A stretch of 64,000 nt of DNA from Chryseobacterium sp. Leaf405. Its GTDB lineage: Bacteria; Bacteroidota; Bacteroidia; Flavobacteriales; Weeksellaceae. Shown here in pieces: positions 35,138 through 43,300 of the stretch. The stretch's first letter is position 1; every line of letters starts with the position of its first letter. The notes beneath the pieces were generated by a model. It made no database searches, was not told the origin of the DNA, and worked only from the letters and a program-made list of their open reading frames with translations. A program made the position numbers and the translations under genes. The stretch lies in contig NZ_LMQN01000012.1 in assembly GCF_001425355.1 (NCBI RefSeq), positions 68,589 through 132,588 of the forward strand, in the 5' to 3' direction.

Positions 35138-36160
35138 ATGAATTTTAAAATATACACGCTCGCATTCGGGCTCATTGCCATTAATTTTTCGGCTCAGGTA
35201 AAGGATACTCTGGCTGAAAAGATGTTGCAATATCAGCTTCCGAACGGTGGTTGGGGAAAACAGCTTGAAGATAAATCTGTGGTAAATTACAATCTGCCGA
35301 TCGATAAAGATCTTCTGAGAAAAATAAAAGCAACAGGTGATGATCATGCAACGATTGATAATAATGCAACTTCAAGAGAAATCAATGGTTTAATAAAAGC
35401 CTATTCAACCACAAAAAATCCTGAATACCTAAAATCTGCGGAGAAAGGAATCAGCTATCTTTTGCTAATGCAGTATAAAAACGGTGGATTTCCTCAATAC
35501 TATCCGAATAAAGGATTATACCGAAAACAAGTGACGTACAATGATAATGCAATGATTAATGCGATGACAGTTTTGTACAATGTGGCAGAAGGAAAGAATG
35601 ATTTTGATGTTGTTGACTCCAAACTGAAAGAAAAATCAAAAATTGCCGTACAAAAAGGTATTGAATGTATTTTGAAAACTCAAGTCCTGCAAAAAGGAGT
35701 GCCATCGATTTGGGGAGATCAGTATAATGAAATTACCCTTCAGCCCGATAAAGCAAGAGCTTTTGAACCGATTTCTTTAGCTACTGCAGAATCCGTGGGA
35801 ATTGTAAGGTTTTTAATGTTACAACCCGTAACTCCGGAAATTGAGAAATCGGTTAAATCAGCAATAAAATGGTTTAAAGCAAATGATATTGAAGGTTATA
35901 GCTACAATGTGGCTAAGCAAAACGGAAAAACAGTAAGAGTGCTGGCAGAAGATAAAAATTCTGTAATCTGGGCAAGATTTTATGATATTGTCACGAATAA
36001 ACCTCTGTTTGGAGATCGTGACGGAAGCGTGAAATACAACTATTACGAAGTTTCTGAAGAAAGAAGGAACGGATACAGCTGGTACGGAGATTTTGCGGAT
36101 AAGTTAATCAACAAAGAATATCCAAAATGGCTGGAAAAAAATAAAATTTCTGATCAATAG
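35138..36160 (+). CDS. pelA: Pectate lyase, polysaccharide lyase family 10
   Basis: A 340-aa protein with signal peptide 1-19 (MNFKIYTLAFGLIAINFSA). The (alpha/alpha) toroid blocks characteristic of PL10 PelA are clear: LPNGGWGKQLE near residue 35, DNNATSREINGLIKAY, LLMQYKNGGFPQYYPN, YNDNAMINAM, and IWGDQYNEITLQPDKARAFEPISLATAESVGIV. The last block includes the arginine/aspartate residues used for beta-elimination of polygalacturonate. Co-transcribed with DUF4861 and ended by a terminator shared with the converging PL1 gene. Confidence 0.93.
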   Translation: MNFKIYTLAFGLIAINFSAQVKDTLAEKMLQYQLPNGGWGKQLEDKSVVNYNLPIDKDLLRKIKATGDDHATIDNNATSREINGLIKAYSTTKNPEYLKSAEKGISYLLLMQYKNGGFPQYYPNKGLYRKQVTYNDNAMINAMTVLYNVAEGKNDFDVVDSKLKEKSKIAVQKGIECILKTQVLQKGVPSIWGDQYNEITLQPDKARAFEPISLATAESVGIVRFLMLQPVTPEIEKSVKSAIKWFKANDIEGYSYNVAKQNGKTVRVLAEDKNSVIWARFYDIVTNKPLFGDRDGSVKYNYYEVSEERRNGYSWYGDFADKLINKEYPKWLEKNKISDQ

Positions 36161-36216
36161 ATTATTTCAGATTCACAAATTGTTAGGTAATGTAGTGAAA
36201 CTTTATTTTCAAGAAA

Positions 36217-36246
36217 AAAGACTGAGAATTTCTCAGTCTTTCTTGC
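36217..36246. terminator. Bidirectional terminator between pelA and the PL1 gene
   Basis: AAAGACTGAG (36217-36226) pairs perfectly with CTCAGTCTTT (36232-36241) around a 5-nt loop, with A-rich and T-rich flanks on either side. It serves the two convergent genes. Confidence 0.85.
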
Positions 36247-36260
36247 TTTATAAGATTTAA

Positions 36261-37376
36261 TTATAATGAATTACAGATATTCCCCGTTAAGGTAGCTCCT
36301 GCATTTGATGTCACATCAGATTTTACAGAAGATAAAGAAAGAGTAGGGATAGTGTAAGGCGGAGTAAATGCTGTACCACTTCCTACTTTGTTTCCGGTAA
36401 CATTGGTAAATGTGTTGTTTGAAGTCACTGTAACTGCAGTGTAACCACTCATTAAGTTAATCGGTTCATTCACATTTTCAAATACATTTCCATCTACACG
36501 AATATTCGCCTGAACGCCTGCTGCAATACATTTGTTGCTTACAGGACTGTTGAAATAGCTATTCAAAATATGGATTTTTCCGAATCTCACTCTTGGCATG
36601 CGCTCTTTGCATCCAGGTGCCCACCAGCAACGAACAAACGTTACATTCAGTTTTCCTGCATCAGCTGTTGCACCGTCGCTTGAGCCGATAAGGTTTGAGA
36701 ATCTGTGGTCATCAGTTCCACCAGAACCTCCAGCTTTTGCCGGTTTCAAATAATGGAATTTAGTGTAAGAAACCGTAACAAAATCAGATTTATTCTTGAT
36801 GTCAAAATTTCCGTCTACACCGTCTCTGAATTCACAATGATCAATCCAGACATTTCTACAATCATCCAGAATCGCATTGTCCCAACCGTCTGTATCATAA
36901 GCTCCCGGTCCTTCAAAAATCAGGTTTCTTACCACAATATTGTTACATCTTTTAATGTTGATAATTCCGGAACCGTCTTTCGTCTGATTTGTTGAAACTA
37001 ATTTTGCACCGCTTGTCCCGTAAATTGTTTTTCCGGTTTGATCCTGAAGAGATAAACGAGTCGTGATGGTAATTGTTCCTGTAACCTTAATAACTTTTAC
37101 AGCCGTATTTTCAATCGCTGATTTTAATTGAGCATACGTTGTGACAGTTGTTTCAGCAGCTGTTCCGCCTCCGGTGGTTCCTCCGTTTTGTGAAGCCCAG
37201 CCTGGAGCAACGCAATTAGCCAAAGGTACCACAGTCTTGGAAGCAAGAGAGTTACTTTTACCCTGATTTTGGCTTTCGGTTAGGTCTGTTTTCATGTCAT
37301 CCTGACCGCAGCTGATCAATGCAAAAGAAGAAGTTAAAACTGCTGCAAATAAGGCAGATTTGATTTTTAATTTCAT
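36261..37376 (-). CDS. Pectate lyase, PL1 family, lipoprotein
   Basis: Start chosen at ATG 37376 (MKLKIKSALFAAVLTSSFALISCGQDD), which gives a lipoprotein signal with lipobox ALIS-C; upstream in-frame ATGs give no signal. The 371-aa product has a parallel beta-helix lyase core: GTITITTRLSLQDQTGKTIYG, VVRNLIFEGPGAYDTDGWDNA, VWIDHCEFRDGVDGNFDIKN and the catalytic-arginine region GCKERMPRVRFGKIHILNSYF. It should cleave polygalacturonate at the cell surface or in the periplasm. It is the last gene of the minus-strand locus but separated from GH95 by a terminator, with its own 5' region carrying an operator-like site. Confidence 0.9.
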   Translation of the reverse strand: MKLKIKSALFAAVLTSSFALISCGQDDMKTDLTESQNQGKSNSLASKTVVPLANCVAPGWASQNGGTTGGGTAAETTVTTYAQLKSAIENTAVKVIKVTGTITITTRLSLQDQTGKTIYGTSGAKLVSTNQTKDGSGIINIKRCNNIVVRNLIFEGPGAYDTDGWDNAILDDCRNVWIDHCEFRDGVDGNFDIKNKSDFVTVSYTKFHYLKPAKAGGSGGTDDHRFSNLIGSSDGATADAGKLNVTFVRCWWAPGCKERMPRVRFGKIHILNSYFNSPVSNKCIAAGVQANIRVDGNVFENVNEPINLMSGYTAVTVTSNNTFTNVTGNKVGSGTAFTPPYTIPTLSLSSVKSDVTSNAGATLTGNICNSL

Positions 37377-37488
37377 AGTAGAATATAATTTTTGATTAAC
37401 ATGATCAAAATTATATAATTTGTATTGATTTGTTTTATATGTTGAGGTATTAATATTTATATAATTATAATGTTGAATATTTATTTGA

Positions 37489-37502
37489 TTCAATCGGTTA
37501 CA
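37489..37502. promoter_or_regulatory. Weak LacI-operator-like site upstream of the PL1 gene
   Basis: TTCAATCGGTTACA matches the kduI-side site TGCAATCGATTACG at 11 of 14 positions. It is about 115 bp upstream of the PL1 start. A lone near-match in AT-rich DNA is weak evidence. Confidence 0.3.
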
Positions 37503-37550
37503 TTTTATATTATGCATAAAATAATATATTCGCTTAAAGTTTAAATAAAA

Positions 37551-37615
37551 AATCTCCCAAAGATTTTATAAACTTGACAGAACTTCTGCGTAATCTATAA
37601 AATCTGCGGGAGATT
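37551..37615 (-). terminator. Long inverted repeat acting as terminator after GH95
   Basis: 20-nt arms at 37551-37570 and 37596-37615 are inverted copies with only a 2-bp internal mismatch, around a 25-nt loop. On the minus strand the second arm is followed by TTTTTTATTT. It lies 22 bp past the GH95 stop. It may also be a copy of a dispersed palindromic repeat. Confidence 0.7.
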
Positions 37616-37636
37616 AATTTTTATGCCGAAATAAAT

Positions 37637-40111
37637 TTATTTCACTTTAAAAGAGTATGATTTACCTGCTTTCGTTTCAAAATCAAAAATTTTGGTTTCG
37701 GGAACGGCATAACCTTTCAATTCTGCTTTTTCAGAAATAAGTGGAGTTTTAATGGAATTCACCTGATAATATTCGTTAGGATTTTCTCCGTTTGCCTCCG
37801 CTAATTCTGGATTAGATTTAAATTGAATATCTTTTGCAATTCTGATTCTTGCGTTGCCTCCCAAAGTAGATTTTATGACTAATTTTGTCAGTTTAGAATC
37901 TTCCCAATCCATATCAATTTCAAAACCTCCTCTTGCTTTCAGTCCTGTAACAGAACCATTGAGTAAAGCATCAGGAAGTGCCGGCAAAATGTAAATATAA
38001 CCATCATAACTTTGCAGTAACATTTCTGCGATTCCCGATGTACATCCGAAATTTCCATCAATCTGAAACGGTGGATGTGCATCCAGAAGATTAGGATAAG
38101 TTCCTCCGGACTGACCTTGCGTTTCCATCGGAGCAGGCGTTAATTGATCTGAAATTAATTTAAAAGCACGGTTTCCATCCAGTAATCTTGCCCACCAGTT
38201 CACTTTCCAGCCCATCGACCAACCTGTTGATTTATCACCTCTGTACGTCATAGAGTTTTTTGCAGCTTCCGTTAAATCAGGATTTCTAAACGGCGAAATC
38301 TGACCGGCAGGAAACAATCCGTACAAATGAGAAATATGTCTGTGTTGATCGGTTGTTTTATCCATATCTGTCAGCCATTCCTGCAATTGTGCATGTTGCC
38401 CGATCTGCATTGGCGGAAGTTGGTCTAAAGCAGTTTTTACCTCATCAGACAATTCCTGATCTTCATTGAGAATTTTTGAAGCATTAATGAAATTATTAAA
38501 CACATCAAAAACCAATTGATTATCCATTGTCGTTCCTGCAGTAATTCCGATACCTTTTAAATAGGTGTTTTCCGGTGACATCGAAGGGGAAACAACCAGA
38601 TAATTTCCTGACGGCTCCGGCTGAAGAGTATCTACATAAAATAATGCAACTCCTTTTAAAGCGTTATAATATTTCTTTAAAAATTCTTTATCTCCGGTGT
38701 ACAAATAGTGATTCCAAAGATGCTGAGTCAGCCACGCACCACCCATCGGCCACATTCCGTAGAAACCACCGTCTACGATTCCGGTAATTCTCCACAAATC
38801 GGTATTGTGATGCATATTCCAGCCTCTTGCGTGGTACATTTCTCTGGCAGATTCCTGTCCGGTCACCGATAAATCCTCAATCATGTCAAACAAAGGCTCG
38901 TGCATTTCGCTGAGGTTGGTATTTTCCGCCGGCCAATAATTCATTTCTGTATTAATGTTCACCGTGTATTTGCTGTCCCAAGCGGGATTCAGCTGATAAT
39001 TCCAGATTCCCTGGAGATTGGCAGGCTGCGTTCCCTGTTGTGAAGACGAAATCAAAAGATAACGGCCAAACTGGAAATATAAAGCCACCAAATCAGGATC
39101 GCTTGAAGTTCCGAATTCTTTAATTCTGATGTCGGTTGTTTTTTTCGACTGTTCGGTAGTTCCTAAATCTAAACTGACACGCTTAAAATAGGTCTGATAT
39201 TTTTCAATATGAGCTTTTAACTCATCCTGATATTTTTTCTTTATAGCATTATTTAAATATTCCGTAACTTTTGCATGAGGATTTCCCGAAAGATCATCAT
39301 ATTTCTTGAAATTGGTAGCAATAGAAACATACAGTATCACTTCATTTGATCCGGAAATGTTGATTTTATTTTTTGTTGAGCTTATTTTCCCCCCTCTTAT
39401 CACAGGCACAGCTACGGTCTTGAATTTAATTTTTCCAATTTTATTATCAACAGAACCACTTGTTCCATTGATGATCAGCTGATTACTCTGCGTGAAAACA
39501 GACTGTATTTTGTGTGGAGTAGAAGCACTGATAGAAAAATTAAGGCTTCCGTTTTTACTGGAAGTTAGTCTGATGATAACCACATTATCCACAAAAGAAG
39601 AGAAAATTTCACGTTTGTAAGTCACCCCTTTTACTTTATAAGAAACGGTGCTTACTGCTTTATCAATATCTAATGTTCTGCTGTAATTTTTAAAATTTTC
39701 ATGACCTTTAAAATCCAGAAACAAATCTCCCATGGTCTGATACGGCATTCCATAATTCAGATCTTTAGGGGCTTGTCTCGGATAGGTTTTGTTGGAAAGA
39801 TTTTGTGCTTCCTCAAATTTATCGGCATTCAGGAGTTTCCTGATCTTCTGAATACTGTCGAATGTATTTTTAGGGACATTATTTCCCGGTTCACCTGCCC
39901 AGATTGTTTCTTCATTAAGTTGAAGATGTTCCTGAGCAACTCCTCCAAAAACCATAGCTCCTAATCTTCCGTTTCCGATGGGAAGTGCTTCGTTCCAGTT
40001 TTCTGCTGGTTTATCGTAGGTTAATTTTAAATTTTTTTGAGCCTGTAGCGAAACAGAAACTAATATTCCGCAAGCCAGTAACAAAATTTTATGTTGAATA
40101 ATTTTAAGCAT
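37637..40111 (-). CDS. Glycoside hydrolase family 95
   Basis: An 824-aa protein with signal peptide 1-24 (ending VSLQAQ). GH95 blocks: KLTYDKPAENWNEALPIGNGRLGAMVFGG and LQLNEETIWAGEPGNN at the N-terminus; the catalytic toroid with NLQGIWNYQLNPAWDSKYTVNINTEMNYWPAENTNLSE, GWNMHHNTDLWRITG and SPSMSPENTY; and the C-terminal NLLDAHPPFQIDGNFGCTSGIAEMLLQS. Family members are alpha-L-fucosidases, alpha-L-galactosidases or arabinopyranosidases. In this context removal of L-fucose or L-galactose from pectin side chains is likely. Probably periplasmic. Confidence 0.92.
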   Translation of the reverse strand: MLKIIQHKILLLACGILVSVSLQAQKNLKLTYDKPAENWNEALPIGNGRLGAMVFGGVAQEHLQLNEETIWAGEPGNNVPKNTFDSIQKIRKLLNADKFEEAQNLSNKTYPRQAPKDLNYGMPYQTMGDLFLDFKGHENFKNYSRTLDIDKAVSTVSYKVKGVTYKREIFSSFVDNVVIIRLTSSKNGSLNFSISASTPHKIQSVFTQSNQLIINGTSGSVDNKIGKIKFKTVAVPVIRGGKISSTKNKINISGSNEVILYVSIATNFKKYDDLSGNPHAKVTEYLNNAIKKKYQDELKAHIEKYQTYFKRVSLDLGTTEQSKKTTDIRIKEFGTSSDPDLVALYFQFGRYLLISSSQQGTQPANLQGIWNYQLNPAWDSKYTVNINTEMNYWPAENTNLSEMHEPLFDMIEDLSVTGQESAREMYHARGWNMHHNTDLWRITGIVDGGFYGMWPMGGAWLTQHLWNHYLYTGDKEFLKKYYNALKGVALFYVDTLQPEPSGNYLVVSPSMSPENTYLKGIGITAGTTMDNQLVFDVFNNFINASKILNEDQELSDEVKTALDQLPPMQIGQHAQLQEWLTDMDKTTDQHRHISHLYGLFPAGQISPFRNPDLTEAAKNSMTYRGDKSTGWSMGWKVNWWARLLDGNRAFKLISDQLTPAPMETQGQSGGTYPNLLDAHPPFQIDGNFGCTSGIAEMLLQSYDGYIYILPALPDALLNGSVTGLKARGGFEIDMDWEDSKLTKLVIKSTLGGNARIRIAKDIQFKSNPELAEANGENPNEYYQVNSIKTPLISEKAELKGYAVPETKIFDFETKAGKSYSFKVK

Positions 40112-40156
40112 ATTACTTTAAATTTTATAAAAACTTCAAGTAATTACATGGAGCAA

Positions 40157-41062
40157 TTACTTCTTGCTGATGGTTTTCAACCAATCGCTGCAAACTTCTT
40201 TCCAATGGTCTGTTAATTCAGATTTATTGGAAATTCCAATGTTATGTTCGCCTTCAGGAAAAATAAATAGAGCACCTTTTACTTTATTTTTAATCATCGC
40301 TTCGTAATACATCATGCTATTAATTACAGGAACTGCAGGATCATTCTGTGCATGGAATAAAATGGTTGGCGGCGTTTTTTCCGTTACCCGATTCTGCATA
40401 GAATATTCTTTAATTTTTTCTGCTGATGCATTTTCACCCAACAAATTATCCCGACTTCCTTTGTGGGCAAATTCTCCAAGATCAATTACTGGAGAAACGA
40501 GTATTGCAAAATTAGGAATTGTGGAGATAGCAGACAAATCACCTTTTAATTCTGTATAATCTTTAGAAATATTGCTTGCCATCGCCGCTAAATGTCCGCC
40601 TGCTGAAGTTCCCAACACTCCGATCTGGTCGGGTGAAATTCCATATTGGGAAGCATTTTTCCTGATTAATTTTATGGCAGCCTGAATATCCTGCAACGGT
40701 CCGATTTCTCTTTGCTTTAAATCTAGAGAAGTCGGTAAACGATAATTCAAAACAAAAGCTGAGATCCCCAATGTATTCAACCATTTTGCATAAGAATATC
40801 CCCCCAGATCATAGGTTAAATGATGATAACCTCCACCAGGAATGATGATTACAGCCATAGGCTTTCGCTCTTCTTTTGCCGGTAAAAAAGCAAACAGCTC
40901 AGCTTCCTGAATTTGGGTAATTCTGCCTTCTTTTTCTTCAAGGATATTTAATTTTAACCCTTTAGAATTGGGCATTTCACCTTTTGGCCAAACGGTAATT
41001 TTCTGTTGAGCGAATAATTGTATTCCGATAAAAATGCTGAAAATTAAGATGAATTTTTTCAT
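40157..41062 (-). CDS. Alpha/beta-hydrolase esterase (BD-FAE-like), tandem copy A
   Basis: Start at ATG 41062 gives the signal MKKFILIFSIFIGIQLFAQ; an ATG 27 bp earlier adds nine non-signal residues. The 301-aa product has the IIPGGGYHHLTYD oxyanion loop, nucleophile motif GTSAGGHLA, aspartate region HAQNDPAVP and histidine in PEGEHNIG, a full Ser-Asp-His triad. It resembles bacterial acetyl-esterases of polysaccharide loci. It is closely similar to the next gene upstream (27 bp away) throughout, including the block EFAHKGSRD-LLGENASAEK. Likely removes acetyl groups from pectin fragments; the substrate is inferred. Confidence 0.85.
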   Translation of the reverse strand: MKKFILIFSIFIGIQLFAQQKITVWPKGEMPNSKGLKLNILEEKEGRITQIQEAELFAFLPAKEERKPMAVIIIPGGGYHHLTYDLGGYSYAKWLNTLGISAFVLNYRLPTSLDLKQREIGPLQDIQAAIKLIRKNASQYGISPDQIGVLGTSAGGHLAAMASNISKDYTELKGDLSAISTIPNFAILVSPVIDLGEFAHKGSRDNLLGENASAEKIKEYSMQNRVTEKTPPTILFHAQNDPAVPVINSMMYYEAMIKNKVKGALFIFPEGEHNIGISNKSELTDHWKEVCSDWLKTISKK

Positions 41063-41089
41063 TGCTAAAAATGTATTACTCATTACCAA

Positions 41090-41989
41090 TTATTTATTAC
41101 TTATCGTTTTAAGCCAGTCTGAGCATAATTTTTTCCAGTTTTCAGTCAATTCACTTTTATTGGTAATTGAAAAACGGTGACCGCCTTCAGGAAAAATAAA
41201 TAAAGCTCCTTTTACTTTATTTTGTGTCATTGCTTTGAAATATAACATACTGTTCATCGGTGGAACTGCCGTGTCATCCTGATTATGAAATAAAATCGTT
41301 GGCGGTGTTTTTGGGGTCACTCTGTTTTGCATAGAATATTCCTTGATTTTTTCTGCTGAAGCGTTTTCTCCAAGCAAGCTGTCCCGACTTCCCTTGTGGG
41401 CAAATTCACCGAAATCAATAACCGGACAAAATAAAACGGCAAAGTCGGGAATGGTTGAAATACTTTCCCAATCGTCTTTTAATTGGGTATAATCTGTGGT
41501 AATATTGCTTACACTTGTTGCTAAATGCCCACCGGCTGAAGTTCCAACTACGCCTACAAGATTGGGCGAAATTCCCCATTGAGTAGCATTTTTACGAATA
41601 TATTTAATAGAAGCCTGAATATCCTGTAATGGAGCAATTTCTCTCTGAACTAAATCTGATGAGGTTGGCAATCTGTAGTTTAACACAAAAGCGGAAATTC
41701 CTTGCGTATTCATCCATTTCGCAATTTGAAAAGCACCTTCATCGTACGTCAGTTTAGAATATCCGCCCCCGGGAATAATAATCACCGACATTTGCTTTCT
41801 TTCTTTCATTGGAGGCAAAAAAACAAAAAGTTCAGGTTCTTTTAATTCTGCGAGTTCCTTTTTCTTCTTGGTTTTCGATGTCAAAATTTTGGAATTGGGC
41901 ATTTCACCTTTTGGCCAAAACATGAGTTTTTCCTGTGCGGAAAATTGAATGAATAGGAAAGTAAGTACTATGAAAACTGTTTTTTTCAT
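41090..41989 (-). CDS. Alpha/beta-hydrolase esterase (BD-FAE-like), tandem copy B
   Basis: A 299-aa protein with signal peptide MKKTVFIVLTFLFIQFSAQ. The catalytic serine is S151 in GVVGTSAGGHLAT, the aspartate is in HNQDDTAVPP, and the histidine is in PEGGHRFS. It aligns with copy A along its full length, so the pair is a recent tandem duplication. The region around residues 20-60 is the most diverged. It lies between kdgF (82 bp, containing a terminator) and copy A. Confidence 0.85.
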   Translation of the reverse strand: MKKTVFIVLTFLFIQFSAQEKLMFWPKGEMPNSKILTSKTKKKKELAELKEPELFVFLPPMKERKQMSVIIIPGGGYSKLTYDEGAFQIAKWMNTQGISAFVLNYRLPTSSDLVQREIAPLQDIQASIKYIRKNATQWGISPNLVGVVGTSAGGHLATSVSNITTDYTQLKDDWESISTIPDFAVLFCPVIDFGEFAHKGSRDSLLGENASAEKIKEYSMQNRVTPKTPPTILFHNQDDTAVPPMNSMLYFKAMTQNKVKGALFIFPEGGHRFSITNKSELTENWKKLCSDWLKTISNK

Positions 41990-42023
41990 GTTTTAATTTT
42001 TAATGTCAAAAAACATATTATTA

Positions 42024-42060
42024 AAAAACCTCACAGGCTTTTGTAATCTGTGAGGTTTAA
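42024..42060 (-). terminator. Rho-independent terminator after kdgF
   Basis: AAACCTCACAG (42026-42036) pairs perfectly with CTGTGAGGTTT (42048-42058). On the minus strand it is followed by a T-run. It lies 13 bp past the kdgF stop, so the two esterase genes and GH95 downstream may need read-through or another promoter. Confidence 0.8.
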
Positions 42061-42071
42061 TATTTTAAAAT

Positions 42072-42413
42072 TTAATCTTTTAAGAAATCCTCTCGGAAAG
42101 GAGTAAAGGCATCAATCAACTGCCCTGCTTCCAAACATTTTACACCATGGAAAATATTGGGTTGGGTAAAAAATCCGTCGCCTTTTTGTAAAACTTTGGT
42201 TTCTCCGTCAACAGTAACTTCAAATTTCCCTTCTGCAACGTAAGTGATCTGAGAATGGAAATGCTGGTGTAATGCGCCAACGGCATCTTTTTCAAACTTC
42301 ACAATTACCATCATTACCTGAGAATTGTACCCTACAAATTGTCTGGAAACTCCGCTTCCTAAATCTTCCCATTCGGAATTACCATCAAAGAATGGTTCTT
42401 TTTTGAAATTCAT
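42072..42413 (-). CDS. kdgF: Pectin-degradation cupin KdgF
   Basis: A 113-aa single-domain cupin without signal peptide, so cytoplasmic. The first cupin motif is GALHQHFHSQITYVAEGKFEV (H49, H51, H53), the second GDGFFTQPNIFHGVKC (H89), giving the metal site. Length and the start EPFFDGNSEWEDLG match KdgF, which speeds conversion of unsaturated galacturonate to the linear 4-deoxy-5-hexosulose uronate. It feeds KduI, encoded across the divergent region. Confidence 0.9.
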   Translation of the reverse strand: MNFKKEPFFDGNSEWEDLGSGVSRQFVGYNSQVMMVIVKFEKDAVGALHQHFHSQITYVAEGKFEVTVDGETKVLQKGDGFFTQPNIFHGVKCLEAGQLIDAFTPFREDFLKD

Positions 42414-42458
42414 TTTTATTTGATTTTGAATTTTTTACGCTACATTTATGCATATTGT

Positions 42459-42528
42459 CATTCTGAACGAAATGAAGTATAGTGAAGAATCTATTCTTAT
42501 AAATTGAAATTCCTTCTTAGTCAGAATG
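42459..42528. repeat. REP-like palindromic element (CATTCTGA...TCAGAATG)
   Basis: CATTCTGA at 42459-42466 is inverted at 42521-42528. Inside are the GAACGAAATGAAG and GAAGAATCT words familiar from dispersed palindromic repeats of flavobacterial intergenic regions. It lies between the CE12 stop and the kdgF start. It could be an mRNA-stabilising hairpin. Confidence 0.55.
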
Positions 42529-42546
42529 AAAAAATTGCGTTAAAAC

Positions 42547-43284
42547 TTATTTAATATATTTCTCCAACCCTGTTTTCAGAGGCTTCAAAGATTTTACCGC
42601 CAATTTTGCAACAGATTCTGCTCCCAATTTTGATAAATGGGTATCATCTGCTTTATCTTTATCATAATACGCATTTTCGCCTGCTTTAAAATGTAAATGT
42701 AGTAGTTTTGATTTTTCCGGACCGTAAGCAATTTCAAGTTGTTCAGTTAATAACTGCATATCCACAAACGGAACTTTCATATCATTGGCAACCATTCTTA
42801 CCACCAACGGATATTCTTTGTGAGTATCTATTAATACTCCGTTTTCATTGAAATTTCTTCTGGTAATGGAAGTCATCAGAATTGGTGTTGCCCCTTTTGC
42901 TCTGGCTTCATTCACATATCTTTCCAGATTGGCTCTATATTGTGTATAAGGATTGGTGAATTTCGTGGAATCTTTGAACTTCTGATCGTTATGACCAAAC
43001 TGGATAATCACAAAATCTCCTTTTTTCAGTTGTTTTTCTACTTTGTCCCATCTTCCTTCTGTTCTGAAACTTTTTGAGCTTCTTCCGTTCATCGCATGAT
43101 TCTGAATTTCAATTCCCGTTGTGAAAAATTGTGCCAAGACTTGTCCCCAGCCATGTTCCGGATTTTTATCTGGATTTTCCTTGTTTGCCATGGTGGAATC
43201 ACCGATTAAGAAAAGTGTAGGTTTTTGTTGAGCAAGGAATAAAGTGGAAATTGTAATGCTTATTATTAAAAGTATCTTTTTCAT
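42547..43284 (-). CDS. Rhamnogalacturonan acetylesterase, SGNH family (CE12-like)
   Basis: A 245-aa protein with signal peptide MKKILLIISITISTLFLAQ. SGNH hydrolase blocks: block I GDSTMAN with nucleophile S30, block II around NGRSSKSF, block III FGHNDQK, and the terminal DDTHLS with D213 and H216 completing the triad. This order and spacing match rhamnogalacturonan acetylesterases, which remove acetyl groups from the RG-I backbone. It lies 16 bp downstream of a pectin methylesterase gene. Confidence 0.9.
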   Translation of the reverse strand: MKKILLIISITISTLFLAQQKPTLFLIGDSTMANKENPDKNPEHGWGQVLAQFFTTGIEIQNHAMNGRSSKSFRTEGRWDKVEKQLKKGDFVIIQFGHNDQKFKDSTKFTNPYTQYRANLERYVNEARAKGATPILMTSITRRNFNENGVLIDTHKEYPLVVRMVANDMKVPFVDMQLLTEQLEIAYGPEKSKLLHLHFKAGENAYYDKDKADDTHLSKLGAESVAKLAVKSLKPLKTGLEKYIK

Positions 43285-43300
43285 TTTAAAATTTATTTCA

